A stretch of DNA of 64,000 bases from Jeotgalicoccus marinus DSM 19772 (lineage in GTDB: Bacteria; Bacillota; Bacilli; Staphylococcales; Salinicoccaceae). The translations under genes and the position numbers were made by a program. The notes under the pieces are model-generated. The model did no database searches, was not told the origin of the DNA, and saw only the letters and a list, made by a program, of their open reading frames with translations. The stretch spans positions 37,475 through 101,474 of the forward strand of contig NZ_AUEE01000009.1 of NCBI RefSeq assembly GCF_000425825.1, written 5' to 3'. Shown piece after piece: positions 47,413 through 57,216 of the stretch. Every line of letters begins with the position of its first letter. Positions within the stretch are counted from its first letter, which is position 1.

Positions 47413-49125
47413 ATGGTAAAAAAAGATGTGATTAGACTCTTAGAAACAATCGCAGTCTATATGGAATTAAACCTTGAAAATAGCTTTAAAGTGTCAGCTT
47501 ATAGAAAAGCTGCAGCTGCACTAGAAAGTGATGAACGGACACTGAAAGAAATTGATAATGTTTCATCAATTAAAGGCATCGGAAAAGGGACCTCAGCAGT
47601 TATCAATGAATTTATTGAAAGTGGACAATCGACCGTCTTAAAAGAACTGGAAGATAAAGTACCAAACGGTCTAGTGCGCATGTTAAAAATACCGAATCTT
47701 GGCCCAAAGAGAATTGCAAAAATTCATGAAGCACTCGGTATCGATAGTCTAGAAGCATTAAAAAAAGCCTGCCAAAACAATGAAATTAGTAATATGCCAG
47801 GTTTTGGTAATAAAACTGAAGAGAATATATTAAAATCCATCGATCTCGTGATCAGTCGACCTGAGCGTTACCCAATCGATAAGATTCTCAAATTTAAGAC
47901 ACTGATTACAAAGACGATTGATGAGATGGACCAGGTTGTTCAATACGATATGGCAGGGAGTTCAAGACGCCTAAAAGAGACGTCTAGGGACTTGGACTTT
48001 ATCGTTAAGACAAATGATATTGAGGGCTTTACCCACCATATTTTACAAGCGGACTTTGTGAGTGATGTCGTAAGCCGTGGTGACAAGAAATTATCAATTG
48101 AGATTGAACATGACTTTGATAAGATCAATGTGGATTTTAGATTCGTTCAAGGTGATGAATATATTTCGACACTGCAGCACTTTACAGGGTCAAAAGACCA
48201 CAATGTTAAAATGCGTCAAATTGCGAAAGCGCGTGGCGAGAAGATTAGTGAGTATGGTGTGGAAACTAAAGATGGCCTAAAAACATTTGAATCTGAAGCG
48301 GCATTTTACGATTATTTCGGTCTGCCTTTTATTCCGCCGAGTATGAGAGAAACAGGTAAAGAAACGGAAATTGATATCAGTGAAATTATTTCAGAAGACG
48401 ATATCAATGGTGATCTCCATATGCATACAATCGCTAGTGATGGTGCGAATTCCATCGTCGAGATGGTTGAGAAGGCTAGGGAGAAAAATTATAGCTATAT
48501 TGTCATTACCGACCATTCAAAGAGTTTGATTGTGGCAAATGGTCTATCAGAAGCACGCTTGTTAGCTCAAGTAGAAGAAATTAAAAAGATTAACGCGCAA
48601 TACGATGATATTGATGTGTATAGTGGTATCGAGATGGATATTTTAGCAGATGGTCGCCTCGATTATGATGATGAAGTATTGAAGCAACTAGACTATGTTA
48701 TCGCTGCGATCCATTCTAGTTTTCAGCAGAGTGAAGACGAGATTATGAAGCGTTTGAAAAATGCGATGGATAATCCTTACGTCAGACATATTGCCCATCC
48801 GACTGGCCGCCTGATTGGTCAAAGAACGGGTTATCCTGTTAATATGGAAGCACTATTTGACTATGCTAAAAAGACGGGCACTGTTTTAGAAATAAATGCG
48901 AATCCAAAACGACTCGATCTTTCGAGTGCTGTTATTTCTAATAAAGACAACCTGTTCACTGTGAATACAGATGCCCATCACACAGACCATTTTGATTTTA
49001 TGAAGTACGGTGTTGCGACCCTACAAAAAGGTTTTGTTCATAAGTCTCAAGTGATCAATACGATGAACCGTCAGGCATTTAAAGATTTTATTAATAAAGG
49101 TAAGCAGAGTGATATAAATGAATGA
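47413..49125 (+). CDS. polX: DNA polymerase/3'-5' exonuclease PolX
   Basis: 570 residues: HhH-type 8-kDa domain (about 1-80, SFKVSAYRKAAAALES), HhH repeats (SIKGIGKGTSAVINEF, NLGPKRIAKIHEALG), the X-family polymerase palm where GSSRRLKETSRDLDFIVK supplies the catalytic Asp-x-Asp, and a C-terminal PHP exonuclease domain (about 330-560) with DLHMHTIASDG and ITDHSKS. Works in base excision repair. ATG 47413 with GGAGG; the ORF extension to 47389 precedes that site. Overlaps mutS2 by 8 bases. Confidence 0.95.
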   Translation: MVKKDVIRLLETIAVYMELNLENSFKVSAYRKAAAALESDERTLKEIDNVSSIKGIGKGTSAVINEFIESGQSTVLKELEDKVPNGLVRMLKIPNLGPKRIAKIHEALGIDSLEALKKACQNNEISNMPGFGNKTEENILKSIDLVISRPERYPIDKILKFKTLITKTIDEMDQVVQYDMAGSSRRLKETSRDLDFIVKTNDIEGFTHHILQADFVSDVVSRGDKKLSIEIEHDFDKINVDFRFVQGDEYISTLQHFTGSKDHNVKMRQIAKARGEKISEYGVETKDGLKTFESEAAFYDYFGLPFIPPSMRETGKETEIDISEIISEDDINGDLHMHTIASDGANSIVEMVEKAREKNYSYIVITDHSKSLIVANGLSEARLLAQVEEIKKINAQYDDIDVYSGIEMDILADGRLDYDDEVLKQLDYVIAAIHSSFQQSEDEIMKRLKNAMDNPYVRHIAHPTGRLIGQRTGYPVNMEALFDYAKKTGTVLEINANPKRLDLSSAVISNKDNLFTVNTDAHHTDHFDFMKYGVATLQKGFVHKSQVINTMNRQAFKDFINKGKQSDINE

Positions 49126-51445
49126 AAAAACATTTAAGACTTTAGAATTCGATAAAATTCTCGAGACACTTAAAACGTTCGCTATCTCTAAAAAGACAAG
49201 CGAAGCGCTTGATTTCTCTATAGTTGAGCGAGACCGTGACTTAATTGAGCGAAACATTTTAGAAGTGGACGATGCTTCTACTATGATTCGCCATCGTCAC
49301 GTTGAACTCGCTGGAATTAGTGATATCAAACCTTACATCAAGCGAGCGGAAATCGGCAGTATTTTAGGTGTAAGTGAATTTAATAGCATTAGAAGTATAT
49401 TAAATCGTAAAAAGATGCTAGAAAATTTAATTCGCTCTTTTGAAGAGGATGAAATATTTTTAGAACATATTAAAGGTTACATTGAAAATCTTGAAGATAT
49501 TCATGTCTTGTACAAGAGAATTACTGAAACGGTTGATGAAGTCGCAGTCTTAGATCATGCTTCTTCTGAGCTCTTAAGAATTCGCCGTAAAATCGGGTCA
49601 GAAGAACAAAAGGTTAAAGATCGTCTAAATGATATCGTCAGAAAGAACCAAAGAAAACTAAGTGACAGTATAATAACGACTCGGAATGGCCGCTATGTGA
49701 TTCCTGTTAATGTAGACTATCGTAGTGAATTTAAAGGGATTGTGCATGACTCATCACAGAGTGGACAAACCATTTATGTCGAGCCGACTGCGATTGTCGA
49801 ATTGACGAATAATATTTCACAGCTAAAAGAAAAAGAACAAGTTGAAGTGACTAAAATACTGAGTGACTTAACGAATGAAACAGCTGGCTATGCCGACGTA
49901 CTTTATCAGCATGATGAAAATTTACATCATATAGATATGGTCTTTACTAAGGCGAAGTACGGGGCTTCAATTAAAGGGACTAAGCCGACGATTATCGATG
50001 ATCAATCGATTCGACTCATCAGTGCCTATCATCCGCTTTTAGATGCAGAAACAGCAGTTAAGAATGATATCGTTATTGATCAAAAGACACAAGCAGTTAT
50101 CATTACTGGACCCAATACCGGTGGTAAAACGGTGACGATTAAAACGGCAGGTCTGTCAGTATTAATGGCACAGGCTGGGATTCCTATACCTGCTAGGGAT
50201 GGCTCTGAAATATCGATATTTAAGGAAGTCTATGCAGATATTGGTGATGAGCAATCTATAGAGCAATCCCTGTCAACCTTTTCGAGTCACATGGTGAACA
50301 TATCTGATATTTTAAGGCGGGTAAACAGTGATTCACTCGTTATCCTTGATGAGCTTGGTGCAGGGACAGATCCAGAAGAAGGTGCAGCGCTCGCGATTAG
50401 TATTATTGAATACTTACTGGCTAATCAAGCGAAAGTCATAGCGACAACGCACTACCCACAGCTTAAATCCTTCTCTTATACGCGTGAAGATGTTTTGAAT
50501 GCGAGTATGGAGTTTGACGTAGAAAGTCTTTCTCCAACTTATCGATTGTTGATGGGGATTCCAGGTAAGTCAAATGCCTTTGAAATCTCATCTAAACTCG
50601 GTTTAGAAGAAACGGTGATTGAACGTGCAAGAACTTTAACTGGCCGAGATAATATGGAAGTCAATGAGATGATTTCTGCCCTTGAACGTCATACTTCTAA
50701 AGTACGTGATTCAGAAATTGAAACGACTGAGTTACTAAAAGAATCAGAGCGTCTGTATCAAGACCTTCGTAATCAATATGAACAGTACAATCAAATGAAA
50801 GAGAAGATGATTGATAAGGCACAAGAAGAAGCCAATCGTATTGTTAAACAAAGAGAACTAGAAGCAGAAGAAATAATCAAAGAGCTTGAAATGATGAAAG
50901 AATTAGGTGTAGATAGCATTCAAGAACATGAACTTATCGATAAGAAAAAAGCCTTATCTGATGCCTATTATCAAAAGGATATTAAGAAAGATATTCGAAA
51001 TGAAAAAGTCGAAACGCTTGAGGTTGGTGATGAGGTGGACGTATTAACCTACGGTCAAAAAGGTGAAATTATCGATGTAAGTGATGATGAAGTCACCGTT
51101 CAAATGGGTATTATCAAGATGAAGCTAGATAAGTCTGAAGTGAAGAAAAGGAAAGCCAAAAAGGTTGAAAAACCAGTGACTATCCGTCAAAATAAAACTC
51201 AAGTCAATCGAACATTGGACCTTCGGGGTGAGCGGTATGAGGATGCGCTAATTAAATTAGAGCAGTACCTAGATCAAGTCTTGCTCTCTAACTATGCTGA
51301 AGTAGAAATTATCCATGGTAAGGGAACAGGTGCACTTCAAAAAGGTGTCCAGCAGTACTTGAGACGCCATCCCAAGGTCGCGTCCTTTAGAGGTGGGATG
51401 CCTTCAGAAGGTGGTTTTGGTGTGACGATTGTAGAAATGAAATAG
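49118..51445 (+). CDS. mutS2: Endonuclease MutS2
   Basis: 775 residues. Lever/clamp N-terminal half, MutS-type ATPase with Walker A GPNTGGKTVT (about 331-340), Walker B LVILDELGAGTDPEEG, TTHYPQLKSF, a long coiled coil (about 515-620), a KOW-like DVLTYGQKGEI segment, and a C-terminal Smr nuclease domain (about 700-775) with LDLRG and HGKGTGAL. Lacks the mismatch-recognition domains of MutS. It suppresses homologous recombination and/or rescues collided ribosomes. Coupled to polX and followed by a small membrane-peptide ORF. Confidence 0.96.
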   Translation: MNEKTFKTLEFDKILETLKTFAISKKTSEALDFSIVERDRDLIERNILEVDDASTMIRHRHVELAGISDIKPYIKRAEIGSILGVSEFNSIRSILNRKKMLENLIRSFEEDEIFLEHIKGYIENLEDIHVLYKRITETVDEVAVLDHASSELLRIRRKIGSEEQKVKDRLNDIVRKNQRKLSDSIITTRNGRYVIPVNVDYRSEFKGIVHDSSQSGQTIYVEPTAIVELTNNISQLKEKEQVEVTKILSDLTNETAGYADVLYQHDENLHHIDMVFTKAKYGASIKGTKPTIIDDQSIRLISAYHPLLDAETAVKNDIVIDQKTQAVIITGPNTGGKTVTIKTAGLSVLMAQAGIPIPARDGSEISIFKEVYADIGDEQSIEQSLSTFSSHMVNISDILRRVNSDSLVILDELGAGTDPEEGAALAISIIEYLLANQAKVIATTHYPQLKSFSYTREDVLNASMEFDVESLSPTYRLLMGIPGKSNAFEISSKLGLEETVIERARTLTGRDNMEVNEMISALERHTSKVRDSEIETTELLKESERLYQDLRNQYEQYNQMKEKMIDKAQEEANRIVKQRELEAEEIIKELEMMKELGVDSIQEHELIDKKKALSDAYYQKDIKKDIRNEKVETLEVGDEVDVLTYGQKGEIIDVSDDEVTVQMGIIKMKLDKSEVKKRKAKKVEKPVTIRQNKTQVNRTLDLRGERYEDALIKLEQYLDQVLLSNYAEVEIIHGKGTGALQKGVQQYLRRHPKVASFRGGMPSEGGFGVTIVEMK

Positions 51446-51453
51446 GTGAATGT

Positions 51454-51552
51454 ATGGATAATTTTGATATGTACAAACTGGCTAAAATACTGATAGCCGT
51501 AGGTATAATCATGTTTTTAAGCGGTATTGTGTACTTGGTTTTCCTCGTCTAA
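51454..51552 (+). CDS. Small single-pass membrane peptide (32 aa)
   Basis: A short ORF directly after mutS2: ATG 51454, stop at 51550-51552. AGGTGA (51444-51449) overlaps the mutS2 stop and serves as ribosome site, so it would be translationally coupled. The product starts MDNFDMYKLAKIL and continues as one hydrophobic helix with a GIIMFLSGIVYLVFLV end. No family recognised. Evidence is the good ribosome site, the clean amphipathic-to-hydrophobic design and its fit before the trxA promoter; chance is possible for so short an ORF. Confidence 0.55.
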   Translation: MDNFDMYKLAKILIAVGIIMFLSGIVYLVFLV

Positions 51553-51561
51553 GCAATACCG

Positions 51562-51590
51562 TTGAGTGAGAAAATAAATTGTTGTATACT
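51562..51590 (+). promoter_or_regulatory. trxA promoter
   Basis: TTGAGT (51562-51567), 17 bases, TATACT (51585-51590). Confidence 0.6.
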
Positions 51591-51621
51591 TAAACCAATA
51601 TAAAAATGGAGGTAGTTTTAG

Positions 51622-51936
51622 ATGGCTATTATTGAAGTAAACGATTCAAGTTTTAAAGAAGAAGTTGGCAGTGGATTAACACTAGTAGATTTTTGGGCAC
51701 CATGGTGCGGGCCTTGTAAAATGATCGCTCCAATTTTAGAAGAATTAGCACCTGAAGTTGAAGGAAAAGCAAACATTGCTAAATTAAATGTTGATGATAA
51801 CCAAGCAACTGCAAGTGAGTATGAAGTAATGAGTATTCCAACTTTAATTCTTTTCAAAGACGGCGAGCCTGTTGACAAAGTAGTTGGATTCCAACCTAAA
51901 GAACAGCTTTCAGCTTTAATTGAAAAACACGCATAA
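51622..51936 (+). CDS. trxA: Thioredoxin
   Basis: 104 residues, one thioredoxin fold. The redox motif WCGPC has Cys29 and Cys32 within VDFWAPWCGPCK, the cis-proline motif is SIPTLILF, and the buried Asp is in LVDFW. General cytoplasmic disulfide reductant, for ribonucleotide reductase among others. GGAGGT precedes the ATG. A terminator lies between it and uvrC; trxA-uvrC adjacency is as in Bacillus and Staphylococcus. Confidence 0.97.
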   Translation: MAIIEVNDSSFKEEVGSGLTLVDFWAPWCGPCKMIAPILEELAPEVEGKANIAKLNVDDNQATASEYEVMSIPTLILFKDGEPVDKVVGFQPKEQLSALIEKHA

Positions 51937-51959
51937 GTCGCCATTCGGCGGCTTTTTTT
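51936..51959 (+). terminator. Terminator after trxA
   Basis: GTCGCC and GGCGGC (one G-U pair) with an ATTC loop, followed by seven T. Short, so some readthrough into uvrC is likely. Confidence 0.7.
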
Positions 51960-51977
51960 ATATAAAGAAGGGATTAT

Positions 51978-53747
51978 ATGAGCGAATTAAAACTAAAACT
52001 ATCCGTTTTGCCGACTGAACCTGGTTGTTACCTAATGAAAAATAAGGACCAGGAAATTATATACGTTGGTAAGGCGAAAAATTTAAGAAACAGAGTGCGT
52101 TCTTATTTTTCTGGTGCACATGATGAAAAAACCATGCGTCTCGTCCAAGATATTACAGACTTCGACTATATAGTTACAGGCTCAGAAATTGAATCATTGC
52201 TCCTAGAAAACACTCTGATTAAAAAGCATTTACCGAGATACAATATCCTCTTAAAAGACGATAAGAGTTACCCCTTTATAAAGATTACAAAAGAAGAGCA
52301 TCCAAAGCTCGTCGTGACACGGACCGTAAAGCCGAATTCAGGTAAATACTTTGGACCCTATCCAAATGCCTACAGTGCACATGAAACAAAAAAACTGTTA
52401 GACAGAATTTATCCCCTAAGAAAGTGCAATGTCATGCCAGATAAATTATGTCTGTACTATCACATCGGACAATGTCTCGGCCCTTGTGTATTCAATGTGA
52501 CAGAAGAACAAAACCAGAAGATGATTGATGGCATCACGAGTTTTTTAAACGGCGAAACCGACGAAGTGATGAAAGAATTACAAGAGAAGATGGAAACAGC
52601 AGCAGAAGCCTTAGAATTTGAAAAGGCTAAAGAATATCGTGATCTGATGGGGCATATTGAAAACACGATGTTAAAACAAAATGTACTCACCAATGATATG
52701 ACAGCAAGAGACTGTTTCGGTTACGCGGTTGAGAACGGCTGGATGTCTGTATCAGTACTCTTTATAAGAAGCGGTAAACTCATCGAGAAGAAAGCTGAGA
52801 TGTTTCCTTTAAACGATGACATAGAAGAAGAGTTCTTTAGATTCATCGTTCATTTCTATGATGTAAAATCGAACTTAATGCCTAAGGAAATTCATATTCC
52901 TAAAAACTTCAATGTAGAGTTGTTAAATGAAGCCTTACCCGTTAATGTTAAAGCGCCACAAAGAGGTGCCAAAAAAGAAATGGTGGACCTTGCGAGTAAA
53001 AATGCGAACATCGCGATCGGTAATAAATTCGAAATGATCAAAAGAGACGAAGCACGTACGATTCATGCGATTGATACACTCGGAGAACTGATGAATATTG
53101 AAACGCCGAGGAGAATTGAAGCCTTTGATAACTCCAATATTCAAGGTGTGGATCCTGTCAGTGTAATGGTGTCCTTTATAGACGGTAAACCTTCTAAAAA
53201 AGACTACAGAAAATATAAGATTAAAACTGTGGAAGGTCCGGATGATTATGCTTCAATGGCTGAGGTCGTGAGAAGAAGGTATACAAGAGTCTTAAAAGAA
53301 AGTTTACCACTACCAGACTTGATCATCGTTGACGGGGGTGTTGGCCATATGAACACGGTTAAAGGTGTCTTATTAAATGAATTGTCCCTAGACATTCCAG
53401 TTGCAGGACTAAGGAAAGATGATAAGCACTCGACAGCTGAATTATTATACGGAGAACAAGCTGAAGTCGTACCGATGAAAAAGAATTCACAGAGTTTCTA
53501 TTTACTCCAGAGAATACAAGATGAAGTACACAGATTTGCAATTTCTTTCCATAGGAACACAAGGCGGAAGACAACCATTGCTTCACAGCTAGATAATATT
53601 GAAGGGGTCGGCCCCTCTAGAAAACGAAAATTGCTCAAAGAATTTGGTTCTGTGAAAAAGATGAAAGAGAAAAATACAGAGGATTTTATGGCCATCGGAA
53701 TACCCAAAAATGTAGCTGAGAATATTTCTCAAAAGCTAGGTGAATAA
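51978..53747 (+). CDS. uvrC: Excinuclease ABC subunit C
   Basis: 589 residues: GIY-YIG nuclease (about 12-95, [26 protein letters not shown] over residues 15-40) for the 3' cut, a cysteine cluster ([21 protein letters not shown] across about 153-173), the UVR motif that binds UvrB ([15 protein letters not shown]), the RNase H-like nuclease for the 5' cut ([18 protein letters not shown]) and C-terminal HhH repeats ([17 protein letters not shown]). No LexA-type box is visible in the short upstream region. Confidence 0.97.
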   Translation: MSELKLKLSVLPTEPGCYLMKNKDQEIIYVGKAKNLRNRVRSYFSGAHDEKTMRLVQDITDFDYIVTGSEIESLLLENTLIKKHLPRYNILLKDDKSYPFIKITKEEHPKLVVTRTVKPNSGKYFGPYPNAYSAHETKKLLDRIYPLRKCNVMPDKLCLYYHIGQCLGPCVFNVTEEQNQKMIDGITSFLNGETDEVMKELQEKMETAAEALEFEKAKEYRDLMGHIENTMLKQNVLTNDMTARDCFGYAVENGWMSVSVLFIRSGKLIEKKAEMFPLNDDIEEEFFRFIVHFYDVKSNLMPKEIHIPKNFNVELLNEALPVNVKAPQRGAKKEMVDLASKNANIAIGNKFEMIKRDEARTIHAIDTLGELMNIETPRRIEAFDNSNIQGVDPVSVMVSFIDGKPSKKDYRKYKIKTVEGPDDYASMAEVVRRRYTRVLKESLPLPDLIIVDGGVGHMNTVKGVLLNELSLDIPVAGLRKDDKHSTAELLYGEQAEVVPMKKNSQSFYLLQRIQDEVHRFAISFHRNTRRKTTIASQLDNIEGVGPSRKRKLLKEFGSVKKMKEKNTEDFMAIGIPKNVAENISQKLGE

Positions 53748-53762
53748 AGGATTCTAAAAGAA

Positions 53763-53777
53763 TGTAAGTATATTACA
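53763..53777. promoter_or_regulatory. Palindromic operator candidate before sdhC
   Basis: TGTAA (53763-53767), five bases, TTACA (53773-53777): a perfect 5-5-5 dyad, 18 bases upstream of the -35. It does not fit cre, Rex or GlnR (which needs seven spacer bases). Confidence 0.4.
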
Positions 53778-53795
53778 CAAATGCCCAAAGTCGCC

Positions 53796-53824
53796 TTGAT
53801 TTGTTTTTTAACAAAGAGTAAAAT
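53796..53824 (+). promoter_or_regulatory. sdhCAB promoter
   Basis: TTGATT (53796-53801), 17 bases, TAAAAT (53819-53824), with the start codon 43 bases further on. Confidence 0.55.
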
Positions 53825-53866
53825 GATAAGTAAAGTTTATTGACAATTAGTTAGGGGGGGTCTTTT

Positions 53867-54478
53867 GTGTCGAATCAGGATTCAGGTTTTTACATTCGCA
53901 GATTACATTCATTACTTGGAGTTATTCCGTTGGGCGTATTTTTAATCCAGCACTTGTTGGTTAACTTTACGGCTACATACAGTGAAGAGGCTTTTAACTT
54001 TGCTGCAGGGATTATGGGTAACCTGCCATTTGTTATTTTGCTAGAAATTTTCATCATTTATTTACCAATACTTTTCCATGGTATTTACGGTATTTACATC
54101 GCATTTACTGCTAAGATGAACGTTGGTCATTATAGCACTTACCGAAACTGGATGTTTGTTCTGCAAAGAATTTCAGGGGTTATTGCATTTATTTTTATTG
54201 CAGTTCACGTTTACCAGACGCGTTTCCAAGTGTTCTTAGGTGAAGAAGTGAATTTCCAAATGGTTGAAGAAGTCGTTGCCAATCCATTCTGGTTAGTATT
54301 TTGGATTGTTGGTGTGGTAGCAACTGTCTTCCACTTTGCCAACGGTTTATGGTCATTCATGATTACATGGGGTATTACGCAATCTAACAAATCACAGCAG
54401 CTTATGTCTTACGTCGCAATTTTAGTATTCTTAGTGATCAGCACAATTGGTTTAATGGCAATATTTGCGTTTGTATAA
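53867..54478 (+). CDS. sdhC: Succinate dehydrogenase cytochrome b558 subunit
   Basis: 203 residues, membrane anchor of complex II with five hydrophobic segments (about 18-35, 58-80, 95-120, 140-165, 178-200). FYIRRLHSLLGVIPLGVFLIQHLLVN is written over residues 8-33; histidines in RRLHSLLG, LIQHLL, LFHGIYG and AVHVYQT are the expected heme ligands of the diheme B. subtilis-type enzyme. Start is GTG 53867, preceded by a run of G; the staphylococcal protein starts at the same point. First gene of sdhCAB. Confidence 0.95.
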   Translation: MSNQDSGFYIRRLHSLLGVIPLGVFLIQHLLVNFTATYSEEAFNFAAGIMGNLPFVILLEIFIIYLPILFHGIYGIYIAFTAKMNVGHYSTYRNWMFVLQRISGVIAFIFIAVHVYQTRFQVFLGEEVNFQMVEEVVANPFWLVFWIVGVVATVFHFANGLWSFMITWGITQSNKSQQLMSYVAILVFLVISTIGLMAIFAFV

Positions 54479-54492
54479 AAGGAGTGTAAATA

Positions 54493-56244
54493 ATGGCGGA
54501 TAATAAAGTAATCGTTGTCGGCGGGGGTCTCGCTGGTTTAATGGCAACGATCAAAGCAGCAGAATCAGGAGCGAATATCGATCTTTTCTCAATCGTTCCT
54601 GTTAAAAGATCACACTCAGTGTGCGCACAAGGTGGAATTAACGGTGCGGTAAATACGAAGGGTGAAGGTGACTCACCGCTTATTCACTTCGATGATACCG
54701 TTTACGGTGGAGACTTTTTAGCGAACCAGCCTCCAGTTAAAGCGATGACAGAAGCAGCACCGAAAATTATTCACTTACTTGACCGTATGGGTGTAATGTT
54801 TAACAGAACATCTGAAGGACTTTTAGACTTTAGACGTTTTGGTGGAACGCTTCACCACCGTACAGCTTATGCTGGTGCAACAACAGGTCAGCAATTACTG
54901 TACGCGCTAGATGAGCAAGTGAGAAGTTATGAAGTTAAAGGACAGGTAGATAAATACGAAGGTTGGGAATTCCTTGGTGTCGTTATCGACGATGAAGGGA
55001 AAGCACGTGGTATTACTGCCCAGGAGATTACATCTGGAGAGATTAAAACCTTTAAAGCAGATGCAGTTATCATGGCAACTGGTGGACCAGGAATTATCTT
55101 CGGTAAATCAACAAACTCTATGATCAATACAGGTTCTGCAGCATCGATCGTTTATCAGCAAGGTGCAGTCTATGCGAATGGTGAGTTCATCCAAATTCAC
55201 CCAACTGCCATTCCTGGTGACGACAAGTTACGTCTGATGAGTGAATCGGCACGTGGTGAAGGTGGTCGTGTTTGGACCTATAAAGACGGTAAGCCTTGGT
55301 ACTTCCTAGAGGAAAAATACCCGGATTACGGTAACCTAGTGCCACGTGATATTGCGACACGTGAAATCTTTGATGTGTGCGTGAATCAGAAGTTAGGTAT
55401 TAACGGTGAAAACATGGTATACCTAGACCTTTCTCACAAGGACCCACATGAACTGGATGTCAAACTTGGTGGTATCATAGAAATCTATGAGAAATTCACT
55501 GGTGATGACCCAAGAAAGGTACCAATGAAGATCTTCCCAGCAGTGCACTACTCTATGGGTGGTTTATATGTTGACTACGATCAAATGACTTCAGTACCTG
55601 GTTTATTTGCTGCAGGTGAATGTGATTATTCACAACACGGTGGTAACCGCCTGGGTGCGAACTCATTACTATCTGCAATTTACGGTGGTATGGTTGCTGG
55701 ACCAAAAGCGATTGAATACGTTAACGGTCTAGATAAGTCTTATGAAGACTTAGATGAGTCATTATATGAAAAACACGCTCAGGTAGAGCAGGAGAAATTC
55801 GACAACATCCTAGCGATGGACGGTACAGAGAATGCATATGTAATCCATAAGGAACTCGGTGAAATTATGACAGCGAATGTAACTGTTGTACGTCACAACG
55901 ACAAATTGCTTGAAACTGATAAGAAAATCGTTGAATTGATGGAACGTTACAAAAACATCAATATTAATGACACTCAAAAATGGTCGAACCAAGCTGCTTT
56001 CTTTACACGTCAGCTATGGAACATGTTAGTCTTGGCTCGAGTGATTACGATTGGTGCATACAACCGTAATGAATCACGTGGGGCTCACTTTAAACCTGAA
56101 TTCCCAGACCGTAACGATGAAGAATGGTTGAAAACGACAAAAGCGTCATACGATGGACCGACAAATGCGCCTAAGTTCGAATACGAAGATGTGGACGTAA
56201 GTTTAATTCCACCACGTATCCGTGACTATTCTACTAAACATTAA
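54493..56244 (+). CDS. sdhA: Succinate dehydrogenase flavoprotein subunit
   Basis: 583 residues. FAD Rossmann motif VVGGGLAGLMATIKAAE (about 8-24), SVCAQGGINGAVN with the GG of the flavin loop, FGGTLHHRTAYAG, substrate residues in QIHPTAIPGD and SARGEGGRVW, and AGECDYSQHGGNRLGANSLL. The flavin-linking His is expected in the HSVCAQGG block. Oxidises succinate to fumarate and passes electrons through SdhB to menaquinone. GGAG lies 9 bases before the ATG, 14 bases after sdhC. Confidence 0.97.
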   Translation: MADNKVIVVGGGLAGLMATIKAAESGANIDLFSIVPVKRSHSVCAQGGINGAVNTKGEGDSPLIHFDDTVYGGDFLANQPPVKAMTEAAPKIIHLLDRMGVMFNRTSEGLLDFRRFGGTLHHRTAYAGATTGQQLLYALDEQVRSYEVKGQVDKYEGWEFLGVVIDDEGKARGITAQEITSGEIKTFKADAVIMATGGPGIIFGKSTNSMINTGSAASIVYQQGAVYANGEFIQIHPTAIPGDDKLRLMSESARGEGGRVWTYKDGKPWYFLEEKYPDYGNLVPRDIATREIFDVCVNQKLGINGENMVYLDLSHKDPHELDVKLGGIIEIYEKFTGDDPRKVPMKIFPAVHYSMGGLYVDYDQMTSVPGLFAAGECDYSQHGGNRLGANSLLSAIYGGMVAGPKAIEYVNGLDKSYEDLDESLYEKHAQVEQEKFDNILAMDGTENAYVIHKELGEIMTANVTVVRHNDKLLETDKKIVELMERYKNININDTQKWSNQAAFFTRQLWNMLVLARVITIGAYNRNESRGAHFKPEFPDRNDEEWLKTTKASYDGPTNAPKFEYEDVDVSLIPPRIRDYSTKH

Positions 56245-56261
56245 GAAAGGGATGGCTGAAA

Positions 56262-57038
56262 ATGAGTAATGCAACTGATACAAAAACAATTAAGTTAAGC
56301 ATAAAGCGTCAAGAAAACCAAGAAGCATCAAGCTATTGGGAAGAGTTTGAAATTCCATATCGCCCGAATATGAACGTGATCAGTGCCTTAATGGAAATTC
56401 AAAGAAACCCAGTTAATGCTAAGGGGCAAAAAACAACTGCGGTTACTTGGGACTCAAGCTGTCTTGAGGAAGTCTGCGGTGCGTGTTCTATGGTGATTAA
56501 CGGCAGTGCCCGTCAATCATGTACAGCACTAATTGATCAGTTCGAACAACCGATTAAATTAGAGCCAATGAGTACTTTCCCAGTAATCAGAGATTTACAA
56601 GTCGATCGTTCATTTATGTTCGATAACTTAAAACGTGTGAAAGCTTGGGTACCAATCGATGGTACATACGACCTTGGTCCAGGACCAAGAATGCCTGAGA
56701 AAAAACGCCAGGTTGCTTATGAACTCTCTAAATGTATGTCATGTGGTGTATGTTTAGAAGTATGTCCAAACGTTAATAGTAAATCTAAATTCATGGGTGC
56801 AGCACCAATTTCACAAGTTAGATTATTTAACCTACACCCAACAGGTAGTATGACTAAAAACGAACGCCTAGATGCTCTAATGGGTACAGGTGGTATTGCT
56901 GAATGTGGTATGGCACAGAACTGTGTTGAAGCTTGTCCTAAAGGGATTCCTTTAACGACTTCAATCGCTTCAATGCAACGTGAAACTACTTTCCATATGT
57001 TTAAATCATTCTTTGGTTCAGACCACCAAGTAAACTAA
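56262..57038 (+). CDS. sdhB: Succinate dehydrogenase iron-sulfur subunit
   Basis: 258 residues. The N-terminal [2Fe-2S] ferredoxin domain has SSCLEEVCGACSMVINGSARQSC (four Cys, about residues 66-88); the C-terminal domain carries CMSCGVCLEVCP for [4Fe-4S] and the third cluster with CGMAQNCVEACPKGIP. Together with SdhA it forms the peripheral arm of complex II. AAGGGATGG precedes the ATG. Last gene of sdhCAB, followed by a terminator. Confidence 0.97.
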   Translation: MSNATDTKTIKLSIKRQENQEASSYWEEFEIPYRPNMNVISALMEIQRNPVNAKGQKTTAVTWDSSCLEEVCGACSMVINGSARQSCTALIDQFEQPIKLEPMSTFPVIRDLQVDRSFMFDNLKRVKAWVPIDGTYDLGPGPRMPEKKRQVAYELSKCMSCGVCLEVCPNVNSKSKFMGAAPISQVRLFNLHPTGSMTKNERLDALMGTGGIAECGMAQNCVEACPKGIPLTTSIASMQRETTFHMFKSFFGSDHQVN

Positions 57039-57065
57039 GTTTACGGTTGGATTGAAGGTTAAAAT

Positions 57066-57124
57066 AAGCTCACTATTTAACAGCTACGGTTAGTTTTGAC
57101 CGTGCTAAAAGTAGTGAGCTTTTT
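57066..57124 (+). terminator. Terminator after sdhB
   Basis: AAGCTCACTA and TAGTGAGCTT outer arms with an inner ACGGT/ACCGT stem, then TTTTT. Confidence 0.85.
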
Positions 57125-57155
57125 ACCTTTGTGGATTGGATAAGTATTGAACTGA

Positions 57156-57184
57156 TTGGCTTAGACGCCTTGTTTTGTTATTAT
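57156..57184 (+). promoter_or_regulatory. Promoter of the marR-murI-rdgB unit
   Basis: TTGGCT (57156-57161), 17 bases, TATTAT (57179-57184). Confidence 0.45.
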
Positions 57185-57216
57185 ATTAATAATGACACAT
57201 AAGGGGACTAGAAATT

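Noticed and set aside
53763..53777. GlnR or Rex site before sdhC
   Set aside because: GlnR needs seven spacer bases between half-sites and Rex needs TTGTGA-type half-sites; neither fits.
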